Shown one piece after another: positions 36,929-43,690 of a stretch of DNA of 64,000 nt (position 1 is its first letter; each line of letters opens with the position of its first letter). This DNA is from GCA-2705995 sp048267965 (GTDB lineage Bacteria > Bacteroidota > Bacteroidia > Flavobacteriales_G > Salibacteraceae). The stretch is taken from contig JBLWWK010000014.1 of assembly GCA_048267965.1 (NCBI GenBank), forward strand, positions 1 to 64,000, read 5' to 3'. The notes beneath the pieces are model-generated. The model searched no databases and was not told the DNA's origin. It saw nothing but the letters and a program-made list of their open reading frames with translations. Both the position numbers and the translations under genes were made by a program.

Positions 36929-37352
36929 TTTCTTTTGGCTTGAACCAAAAGAAACAAAAATTCAAGGCTGCGTATTAGATTTTGTTGAACTACTGGCGTT
37001 CGCTTCACTACCTCACCCGAACTCGCAAACGGCATTAGCGCCTTTTTTTACAAAAAGCCGATGCCTGAGCTCAAACAGCGTGTTCGGTTACGCTGCGCTC
37101 TCTGGTATTTCTACCAAAACCATCCGATGCCGAAAATCTCAAGTCTACCGACTTGATAGGGTTTTTACGGATTCTGGGTTAAATTCTTTGAAAAGGATGT
37201 AAGCGTTGAGTTTTCATTGTTCAAAAACAAAGAGTGCTCAAATCTAAATTCGATTGAAAATCGGATGCTGTGACTTTTGTAAGTGATAGATGTTTTTGCC
37301 ACCGCAGTTGCGATTTTTGTTTAAAAAATCAAAGCACGCAGGTGAAGCAGGG
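36929..37352 (+). repeat. Dispersed intergenic repeat, copy B
   Basis: This is the forward-oriented partner of copy A (1-430). It starts with the same TTTCTTTTGG/CCAAAAGAAA hairpin (36929-36954) and continues through nearly identical segments around 36960-37060 and 37230-37345. Similarity stops near 37350, where the short palindromic repeat begins. No protein-coding capacity conserved between copies is evident. Confidence 0.8.
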
Positions 37353-37379
37353 CAACAACTTGGGGAGTTGTTGAGCCAG
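37353..37379. repeat. Short palindromic direct repeat, right copy
   Basis: CAACAACT and AGTTGTTG form an 8-bp stem within this copy. It parallels the left copy at 36875-36900 and sits exactly where similarity between repeat copies A and B ends. Confidence 0.6.
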
Positions 37380-37399
37380 CTTGTGCGGAGGGAAAGCTA

Positions 37400-37650
37400 A
37401 GGAGTTTTACTCGTTTTGGTTTGTTTTTAAAGGAACTCGTGAGCTCAACACTATGTGTTTCGGTTGTTATCTTTTTGCTCCTCCAAAAAGATTAACACAA
37501 TCCTTCTTTTCACGTTTTGGGTTACCTACACTGCCTTATGATTCACCTATTCGTTTTGAAAACGAATTAGGTTTTTACAGATTCTGTATTGATTTCTCAA
37601 AAACACAAAGAGAGAAAAACTCAATTGTTTTGAGTTTTTCTCTCAGATTG
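37400..37650 (+). repeat. Diverged tandem relative of the dispersed repeat
   Basis: Blocks in this stretch follow the same order as copy B: a gagctcaac..gtgtttcggtt block, a short inverted-repeat block before a conserved AGGTTTTTACAGATTCTG, and a following ATTTCT segment. Copy B has matching blocks at about 37068-37090 and 37155-37190. Identity is low, so this is probably an old copy or a sub-family member. Confidence 0.5.
37610..37644. terminator. Perfect 15-bp hairpin beyond the 3' end of the NTF2-like gene
   Basis: The arms at 37610-37624 (GAGAGAAAAACTCAA) and 37630-37644 pair over 15 bases around a 5-nt loop. It lies 32 bases beyond the stop of the minus-strand gene, so it may end that transcript, though the following T run is weak. 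Confidence 0.5.
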
Positions 37651-37675
37651 TGGCGAAAAAACCGAGCCTAATTTA

Positions 37676-38803
37676 TTACTGAATAACCAATTTGCTTCTA
37701 TGAAGCAAATTTCCAGATGTTGATGAAACACTCAATAAGTAGGTTCCAGCTTTTAGGTGGTTTACGGTTATCGGTTGTTGTTTGAGGGCTTGTTTGCCGG
37801 CAAGAAGTACTTGGCCAGTAGCTAGTTCTTGAATTTTCCAGTTTACGGGTTCATTCTTGGTAAGTTCTATGTTCAGCATTTCTTTAACCGGATTCGGATA
37901 AACATTTAACTCTGGTGATTGGTATTGATCTATGCTAGTGGTTGTTGTAGTTCTGTTTTCTCTAATCCAAGAGCTTAAACGCCATCCGTATTGCATGTTG
38001 GCAAAGAAGGTAAAATAACAACGGCCTTCTTCTAATACAGTGTTGCCGTCTGCTAACGTGTAATCGGCAAATACAGTGGCCAAATAATCATCGCTATAAA
38101 TGGTATCGGTTCCTACCAGTGTTAGTTGAGGGTTTTCGAGCGAGTCAAGAAAAATATTCATGTAGTCTCTTAGCTCGTGCTGAAAGTAAGAATAGTTTTC
38201 TGGGAAAGTTGGGTTCATTAAAATAACCTGGTTATCCATTCTCATAAATAGGTCGGTTAAGTCTGCAGAGTGGTTATTGAACCGATGGTTAAATTCTATT
38301 AGCACGTCTTCTACCGAGTTAACTAAAGAGTGAGGAGTGGAATAATCGGTGGTATCTGAATTAAAGACTACGGTGTTGTGTAGAAAAAGTAATTTCCAAC
38401 CTTCGTTGGTTTTTACGTAGCCGAAAAGGTCTCTTCCGTAGCCGCTTAAATTGCCCGAGATGTACTCATCGAACCGAGCATCTGTTACTGCAAAGTTAGA
38501 ATCAATGTGGTAGTTGATATCCGATATTTTTAACTCGTATGGCTGCGGATTAGAGGTAAAGTTGTTGACAAAGCCTTGTGCGTTGAACATGCCTAACGTT
38601 GAAGGCCCCATCGGATTCTTTCTTACTATGTAAACGGGAGCTTGACGGGCAGCATAAAGGTCTAAATGTTCGGCTCCTTCTTTGTTTTTAACAGTGGTTT
38701 CGAACGATGAATAAACTTGCTGTATTTGCGCTGAGTCGGTTTGTGAAAATGCAGATAAATTAAGGGCAATTATCCCTAAAACGAAAAGTAGATTTCTGTA
38801 CAT
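37676..38803 (-). CDS. Secreted protein with tandem NTF2-like domains and type IX sorting domain
   Basis: From the ATG at 38803 the protein has 375 residues: signal peptide (MYRNLLFVLGIIALNLSAFSQ), two SnoaL/NTF2-like alpha-beta barrels (about 25-145 and 155-275; the first ends GWKLLFLHNTVVF) and a type IX sorting domain (about 300-375) opening LNVYPNPVKEMLNI. NTF2-like folds host varied enzymes and binding proteins; function is unknown. An upstream TTG at 38824 lies within the promoter box TATGTTTG (38822-38829), which rules it out as the start. Confidence 0.8.
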   Translation of the reverse strand: MYRNLLFVLGIIALNLSAFSQTDSAQIQQVYSSFETTVKNKEGAEHLDLYAARQAPVYIVRKNPMGPSTLGMFNAQGFVNNFTSNPQPYELKISDINYHIDSNFAVTDARFDEYISGNLSGYGRDLFGYVKTNEGWKLLFLHNTVVFNSDTTDYSTPHSLVNSVEDVLIEFNHRFNNHSADLTDLFMRMDNQVILMNPTFPENYSYFQHELRDYMNIFLDSLENPQLTLVGTDTIYSDDYLATVFADYTLADGNTVLEEGRCYFTFFANMQYGWRLSSWIRENRTTTTTSIDQYQSPELNVYPNPVKEMLNIELTKNEPVNWKIQELATGQVLLAGKQALKQQPITVNHLKAGTYLLSVSSTSGNLLHRSKLVIQ

Positions 38804-38821
38804 TTTTAGTTTGTTTTGATC

Positions 38822-38829
38822 CAAACATA
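38822..38829 (-). promoter_or_regulatory. Bacteroidota -7 box (TATGTTTG) for the NTF2-like gene
   Basis: On the minus strand this reads TATGTTTG, a full match to TAnnTTTG, 18 bases upstream of the ATG at 38803. No TTG is seen at the ideal -33 position. Confidence 0.45.
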
Positions 38830-38926
38830 GCCTCCTTTTTTATTTTGTAACACTTTGAGAATGAGTCATTCTATTGATGACTATAAAAATTCTACCAACA
38901 GCTAAAAACATCGATCAACGTAAGCG

Positions 38927-39598
38927 CTAAAACAGATTGTTTACTGCTTTTTTGTACGATCTGCCCAACGGAATTTCTACATTTTCGATCTGCACAGTGG
39001 TTGAGTTGATTTGTTTGATGTGTTCAAAATTTACGATGTAAGAATTGTGTACTCGTATAAACCCTTTGCTTTTTAATCGTTCTTCTTCTTTGCGCAACGC
39101 TCCTAAGCTTACAATTGTGCCTTCTTTATGATGGTACTCTAAATAGTCTCTATCTGATTTTATATACAAAAGCGATTCTTTTTCTAAGAAGTGTTTTTTC
39201 TTTCCATCGATAATTACCAGTTTTTGAGACTCGGTTGATTTTGGTGGCTGTAATCTTTTCTCGAGGCGATGCACCGTTTTTATAAATCGAGCAAGCGAAA
39301 TGGGTTTTAAGAGATAATCTACGGGCTCAAAATTGTAACCGTCTATGGCGTATTCACTGTAAGCGGTAGTAAAAACAATTAGGGGTTGGTATTTTATGTT
39401 TTCAAGCACTTCGAAGCCAGATAACTTGGGCATGTTAATGTCTAAAAAGAGCACTTGCGGTTTTGTAAGATTAATTTGGTGAATAGCATCTACTGGGTTT
39501 CTAGAAGAACCAATTAACTGCAGATTAGGCCATTCGCTAACATAATCTTTTAGGTTTTCCATGGCCAAAGGCTCATCTTCTAAAATGTAGCAAGTCAT
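38927..39598 (-). CDS. LytTR-family response regulator
   Basis: The 223-residue protein has a receiver domain (1-115; acidic ED at 7-8, phosphoacceptor D53 in VLFLDINMPKLSG, Lys in LLKPIS) and a C-terminal LytTR DNA-binding domain (about 125-223; FIRVHNSYIVNFEHI). It pairs with the LytS-type kinase gene immediately upstream, whose stop it overlaps by 4 bases. LytTR regulators often control secreted proteins or virulence factors. The divergent secreted-protein cluster starting at 40785 is a candidate target, though this is inference. Confidence 0.93.
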   Translation of the reverse strand: MTCYILEDEPLAMENLKDYVSEWPNLQLIGSSRNPVDAIHQINLTKPQVLFLDINMPKLSGFEVLENIKYQPLIVFTTAYSEYAIDGYNFEPVDYLLKPISLARFIKTVHRLEKRLQPPKSTESQKLVIIDGKKKHFLEKESLLYIKSDRDYLEYHHKEGTIVSLGALRKEEERLKSKGFIRVHNSYIVNFEHIKQINSTTVQIENVEIPLGRSYKKAVNNLF

Positions 39599-40608
39599 TG
39601 TAATTCTATTTTAAGCTGTACTTCAAAGAAAGAAGCTGTATTGTTTATTTCCAGAGCATGCGATTGAGGGTAACACAACTGCAAAACGCGTTCAAGAGAG
39701 GTTAAGCCAAACTTTTTTGTAGAAGGAACCGATTTTCCCAATGTGGAGTTTACCTTGTTTTTACATGCAATGTACACTGCTTGCTGGGTAGAAATAACCG
39801 AAACATGAATAAAGCCTTCGTCTGACATATCTCCATGTTTAAGGGCGTTTTCTATTAAATTGATAAGCAGGGTAGGTATTATTTCGTGTTCAATGCTAAT
39901 TTGAACATCCATTTGAGTATCAAAATCTTTAGAAACCCTCAGTTTTATTAGAGAAATCAATTTTTCAGAGGCTTCTATTTCTTTAAGTAATGGCACTTTT
40001 GCAAGTTGAGAGGCTTCTAACATATAGCGCATATTATCAGAGAGTAAGAGCACGGCCTCAGGTGCTTCAGGCTTTTGGGTTCTTACCAAATAGTAAATGC
40101 TATTGAGGGTGTTGAATAAAAAATGAGGATTCACCTTCGATTTTAACGCTTGCAATTCTTGCTCTGTTTTCTCTTTTACCATGAGTAATTCGGTTTCTCT
40201 CTTTTTTAAGCCCTGTTTGGCGATGTGAGCTATGGTTCCTACAATACCCATTACAATACCATCGGTAGAAAAGTAAAGAGAGTTTTTAAAGCTCCATTGA
40301 GCCGAAGAATTGGCCGAAACGGCATCTACCACAAACTGGAAAAAAAGCCACGAATAAATGTTCGGTATGCAATAACACACTAAAACGCCTAAAAGCACAA
40401 AAGCGATAAGCTGCTGCTGAATCAAATTGCCTAAAAACGAGTAGAAAAAGTAAAACACAGAAATTTGTGTGAGCGCAAAGAGAAAAATTAAAGACAGTTG
40501 ATAGGCGAGAGTTTCAGGTGGTCCAAAGGCAATTTCGTTAATTACCTGTAGAGCGATTATAAGTCCCCAAGTAATACCGTGAATAAGAAGCATCATAGAC
40601 CGTGTCAT
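39595..40608 (-). CDS. LytS-type membrane sensor histidine kinase
   Basis: The 337-residue protein has four transmembrane segments (about 5-130), then a His_kinase domain with the phospho-His in KVNPHFLFNTLNSIYYL (about 156-172) and a HATPase segment with N-box LLINLIENALKHGD (about 245-258). It autophosphorylates and signals to the LytTR regulator gene that overlaps it by 4 bases. The short extracytoplasmic loops suggest it senses a membrane or intramembrane signal. Confidence 0.92.
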   Translation of the reverse strand: MTRSMMLLIHGITWGLIIALQVINEIAFGPPETLAYQLSLIFLFALTQISVFYFFYSFLGNLIQQQLIAFVLLGVLVCYCIPNIYSWLFFQFVVDAVSANSSAQWSFKNSLYFSTDGIVMGIVGTIAHIAKQGLKKRETELLMVKEKTEQELQALKSKVNPHFLFNTLNSIYYLVRTQKPEAPEAVLLLSDNMRYMLEASQLAKVPLLKEIEASEKLISLIKLRVSKDFDTQMDVQISIEHEIIPTLLINLIENALKHGDMSDEGFIHVSVISTQQAVYIACKNKVNSTLGKSVPSTKKFGLTSLERVLQLCYPQSHALEINNTASFFEVQLKIELQ

Positions 40609-40749
40609 GTTTCAATGTTAAATAACCCTACGGGTTAAATGGTATTTATTCTACAAATGGTTGTTTCTGTGGGATGTATGGCAATATTCTAGCGTTATTG
40701 GTGGCTGCTGCAAACGATAGTACTTATTTTGATGTGTGTAGAGAATCTG

Positions 40750-40780
40750 TTGACACAATAGCTGCTTTCGGCTAGTCTTG
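40750..40780 (+). promoter_or_regulatory. Promoter-like TTG-N20-TAGTCTTG before the secreted esterase gene
   Basis: TTG (40750-40752), a 20-base spacer and TAGTCTTG (40773-40780, one mismatch to TAnnTTTG) precede the ATG at 40785 by only four bases. It would drive the secreted-protein cluster 40785-43587 away from the divergent LytS gene. Confidence 0.4.
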
Positions 40781-40784
40781 CGGC

Positions 40785-41780
40785 ATGAAATTAAAAGTTA
40801 CTCTGCTGATTACTTTGGGCTTATGCACGTTGCTCAACTTGCCACTTTCTGGGCAAACTACCACTTCTATCAACGTAGAGTTTTCGGGAATTCAACGGTG
40901 GGTAAATGTGTATGCACCTCAAAGGAGTGCAACAGATAGTTTAGGGCTAATAATCGGGTTACATGGTTTTGGGATGACCGGCCAACAATTTTACAATGCA
41001 CTTTACCCAGCCGTGGTTGGTAAAGATTACATCTTAGCTTCTATAGATGGAGCCGGAGATAGACACGATGATGATCTTTTGGGTAATGAAATTCATGTTA
41101 TTCAGCACACCATCGACTCAATTAGCCATCTTTTTAACGTAGATAAAAGCCGAATAATTCTTACTGGTTTTTCTTACGGAGGGCGGGAAGCTCTTTATTA
41201 CGGAACCACCTTTCACGAGACATTCAGTGGAATTATTCCTTTTTCTGCGGGTATTCAAAACGAAGCAGATGCGTTAAATAACTTTCCTCTTCCGTGGAAC
41301 GAGCCCTATAATTTTAGTGCTGTGGATAGTTTGCCTATCTGCAATTGTTACAGCGAACAAGATTTAGGTTTCGAGCATGAAATTTCGTTTTTCGATTCGG
41401 TTCTAAGCTCTCACAATGCTTTAGATACGGTGATTACTACTAATACCTTAGGCCACACTATTTACTATCCGGCTTTTGTAGATGATTTTGAGAGTTGTTT
41501 AGAGTTTATAGAAACCAACAGCGCTCAGTTAGTGCTTAGTTCGTCTAGTTCAAGCTTGCAGCAAGAAGGGTCGAGCGTAAAAGTGTATCGCTCAAAAGAA
41601 GGGTATCATTTTGAGTTAGAAGGGTTCAAGAAAGTTCACATTTACAGCCTTGTAGGAACCCCAATATTCAGTTCTTCATCACCCTTAATCTACTATAAAC
41701 ACCTCCCCAAGGGGGTTTCTATTGCGGTGATAGAAACTCATCGGGGCGATTTTAACTCTTATAAGCTATTAGCACCATGA
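40785..41780 (+). CDS. Exported polyhydroxybutyrate depolymerase/feruloyl-esterase-like hydrolase
   Basis: The 331-residue protein has a signal peptide ending near LSGQ (residue 24), followed by an alpha/beta hydrolase of the PHB depolymerase/esterase D type. Motifs are LIIGLHGFGMTGQQF (oxyanion region), GFSYGGREA with the nucleophile Ser (about 126-134), a late acidic segment and GHT near residue 226 for the catalytic His. The C-terminal 60 residues resemble a degenerate type IX sorting domain. It is probably an extracellular esterase; substrate unknown. It overlaps the next gene by 4 bases. Confidence 0.82.
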   Translation: MKLKVTLLITLGLCTLLNLPLSGQTTTSINVEFSGIQRWVNVYAPQRSATDSLGLIIGLHGFGMTGQQFYNALYPAVVGKDYILASIDGAGDRHDDDLLGNEIHVIQHTIDSISHLFNVDKSRIILTGFSYGGREALYYGTTFHETFSGIIPFSAGIQNEADALNNFPLPWNEPYNFSAVDSLPICNCYSEQDLGFEHEISFFDSVLSSHNALDTVITTNTLGHTIYYPAFVDDFESCLEFIETNSAQLVLSSSSSSLQQEGSSVKVYRSKEGYHFELEGFKKVHIYSLVGTPIFSSSSPLIYYKHLPKGVSIAVIETHRGDFNSYKLLAP

Positions 41781-42697
41781 AAAGAATTATTAGCATTTTA
41801 ATTCTGTGCTTATTGGCTCAAGTAGTAACATCTCAACAGGTTAGCTACGAGCTTACTAAGTACGAAGAAGATTTTGAACCCTTTAATAATGGGTTTCCAC
41901 TTTTTAGCGGAACCATGTGGAGCACTTACGATTCTGTGAGAATACCGCTCGGGTTCGATTTTACCTTAGGCGATACAGATTTTGATGCTGTTTATTTCGA
42001 ATGTTCTGGCAGACTAATTTTTGGATCTAATCACCTTAATTTCATTGATGTTCTTACGCTACAAGATATCAACGACAGGGAATATTTTAATGCTTCTACG
42101 TACTCTGAAATATCTTATCGAATCACGAACTTTTCTTCTGAAAAAGCACTTGAAATTCAAGTTTTAGATGCAATTATTAATAATGCATCTGATACGTTGT
42201 CTTACCAAATAAAGATTTATCAATCAGGAGTTATCAAATACATCGTTGGCAAGAATTCTTTTTCAGACGATAATCGGATCCTACAGCATTTCAGTGGCGT
42301 GTATTTGGTGGCTAGTTTTAACCCGCTCGAGTTTAATAAGAGCATTTCTTTCTATGGAACGCACGATGCCATTCAAGACACCAATTATGCGGGGTTTATA
42401 AATCCTTTTTTGTTGTGGCAATTGTCTGGTAGTCCTTCTGAAGGAACCGTTTTCGAGTTAAACTCAAAAAAACTCGTAAGCAGTAAAAACACTTCACAAA
42501 TAGAAACGAACGAGCGAAAAATTTTCACTTCTCATGGATTGATAAAATCTAAAGAACGCGAAAAAGTAAAGGTTTTTGATGGCGTAGGACGCTTGCTCTA
42601 CGAGGGTTACCTAGACGCACAAGGCGTAGACCTTAACCATTCAGGATTGGTAATAATAATAACTTCAAAAAATCAGTATAAATGCATTTTAGAATAA
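41777..42697 (+). CDS. Exported protein of unknown function
   Basis: A 306-residue protein with a clear signal peptide (MKRIISILILCLLAQVVTSQ). The body is beta-rich, with no motif I recognise. The last 60 residues (KVKVFDGVGRLLYEG onward) resemble the fold of a type IX sorting domain without its usual opening YPNP. Overlaps with both neighbours (4 bases before, 16 after) place it in one operon with the esterase and the DNRLRE protein. Confidence 0.75.
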   Translation: MKRIISILILCLLAQVVTSQQVSYELTKYEEDFEPFNNGFPLFSGTMWSTYDSVRIPLGFDFTLGDTDFDAVYFECSGRLIFGSNHLNFIDVLTLQDINDREYFNASTYSEISYRITNFSSEKALEIQVLDAIINNASDTLSYQIKIYQSGVIKYIVGKNSFSDDNRILQHFSGVYLVASFNPLEFNKSISFYGTHDAIQDTNYAGFINPFLLWQLSGSPSEGTVFELNSKKLVSSKNTSQIETNERKIFTSHGLIKSKEREKVKVFDGVGRLLYEGYLDAQGVDLNHSGLVIIITSKNQYKCILE

Positions 42698-43587
42698 TGG
42701 TTTTCACACTTGGGCTATTGGTGAGCCAAGTGGCAGCAGCACAACACGATACACTTTCAATTCGTTCTAGCCAATCGAATAGTAAAGATGCCTGGACTTG
42801 GTCTATGGCCAACGCTACCACGGTTAATTTTGGAGAAGCTAACGCGTTAAACGGTGGGTTTCACGATGTAATACGCGCAGAAACTTGGCGATGGAGCCCA
42901 CATATAGTTGATACCATTAGAAGTTTTTTATCAATCGAGATTCCGACTTCCATCACTGCAAACCAGCTAGATTCTGCTTATTTAATCTTACACGGATATT
43001 CTAATCCGGGGTTTCAAGAAGCCCAAGGGGATATGAGGTTGGTGCTTGAACCAGTAGTAGAACCTTGGAACGAGTCGAACATAAATTGGGAGAATCAGCC
43101 AACGGTAGATAATTCAGTGGCGGCTTATTATTCACAACAAACTGCTGGTAATCAAAATGTAGAAATTAACATTACAGAGCTGGTTCTCTATAGTTTGCAG
43201 AATACAACTTACGGCTGGAGGCTTCGATTGCAAAATGAAACAGACGATTCTAACGTTTTCTCGTTTGCTTCTAGTGAAAATAGCATCGAAAACCTTCGTC
43301 CCGAACTTAAAATTGTTACGAAGGAACCCAATAACGTAGAGAATTATGGTTTACCAAAAGAGACACAAATTCGGTTGTATCCGGTTCCTACCGATAAGGT
43401 GATTACCCTAGAAAATTTGCCTGAAGAGGTAACTCATCTCCAACTTCACGATTTAATGGGAAGAGAGTACCCCGTGCAGTTACAAGCCAACAAAACCATT
43501 GATGTTTCGCAGTTAGAAAGCGGCATTTACTTTCTAAGTGTGTACGCGCACACGAGGTTCACTCTTTCTTTTACGGTTCAGAAATAG
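42682..43587 (+). CDS. Secreted DNRLRE-domain protein with type IX sorting domain
   Basis: The 301-residue protein has a signal peptide (MHFRIMVFTLGLLVSQVAAA), then a DNRLRE/CBM96-like beta-sandwich (about 22-210) with the typical RSFLSIEIP and EPWNESNINWENQPT segments. A type IX sorting domain (about 225-301) contains RLYPVPTDKVITLENLP. DNRLRE domains occur in large surface proteins and may bind polysaccharide. It overlaps the preceding gene by 16 bases. The motif GGTTCCTACC (43383) falls inside the sorting domain. Confidence 0.8.
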   Translation: MHFRIMVFTLGLLVSQVAAAQHDTLSIRSSQSNSKDAWTWSMANATTVNFGEANALNGGFHDVIRAETWRWSPHIVDTIRSFLSIEIPTSITANQLDSAYLILHGYSNPGFQEAQGDMRLVLEPVVEPWNESNINWENQPTVDNSVAAYYSQQTAGNQNVEINITELVLYSLQNTTYGWRLRLQNETDDSNVFSFASSENSIENLRPELKIVTKEPNNVENYGLPKETQIRLYPVPTDKVITLENLPEEVTHLQLHDLMGREYPVQLQANKTIDVSQLESGIYFLSVYAHTRFTLSFTVQK

Positions 43588-43690
43588 ATGAATATACGCC
43601 ATTGGTCTGCTTGTTTTAGCTGTTGGTAGATTATTCATTGTGAACTGGTTAGCGGGCATATTTCTTGAAGTTTGAACAGAAAAACACGGT

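Larger units (their letters stand above)
36839..37675. other. Long intergenic repeat island
   Basis: The 837 non-coding bases after the heme operon hold dispersed repeat copy B, a diverged tandem relative (about 37400-37650), two copies of a short palindromic sequence (36875-36900 and 37353-37379) and a 15-bp hairpin. Short reading frames of 60-96 codons here have no domain or sensible composition. Confidence 0.75.

Noticed and set aside
37381..37671. 96-codon plus-strand frame in the repeat island
   Set aside because: Low-complexity Phe/Ser-rich translation through diverged repeat DNA and a 15-bp hairpin; no domain.
38822..38824. TTG as start of the NTF2-like secreted protein
   Set aside because: It coincides with the TTTG of the -7 promoter box; the ATG at 38803 gives a clean signal peptide.
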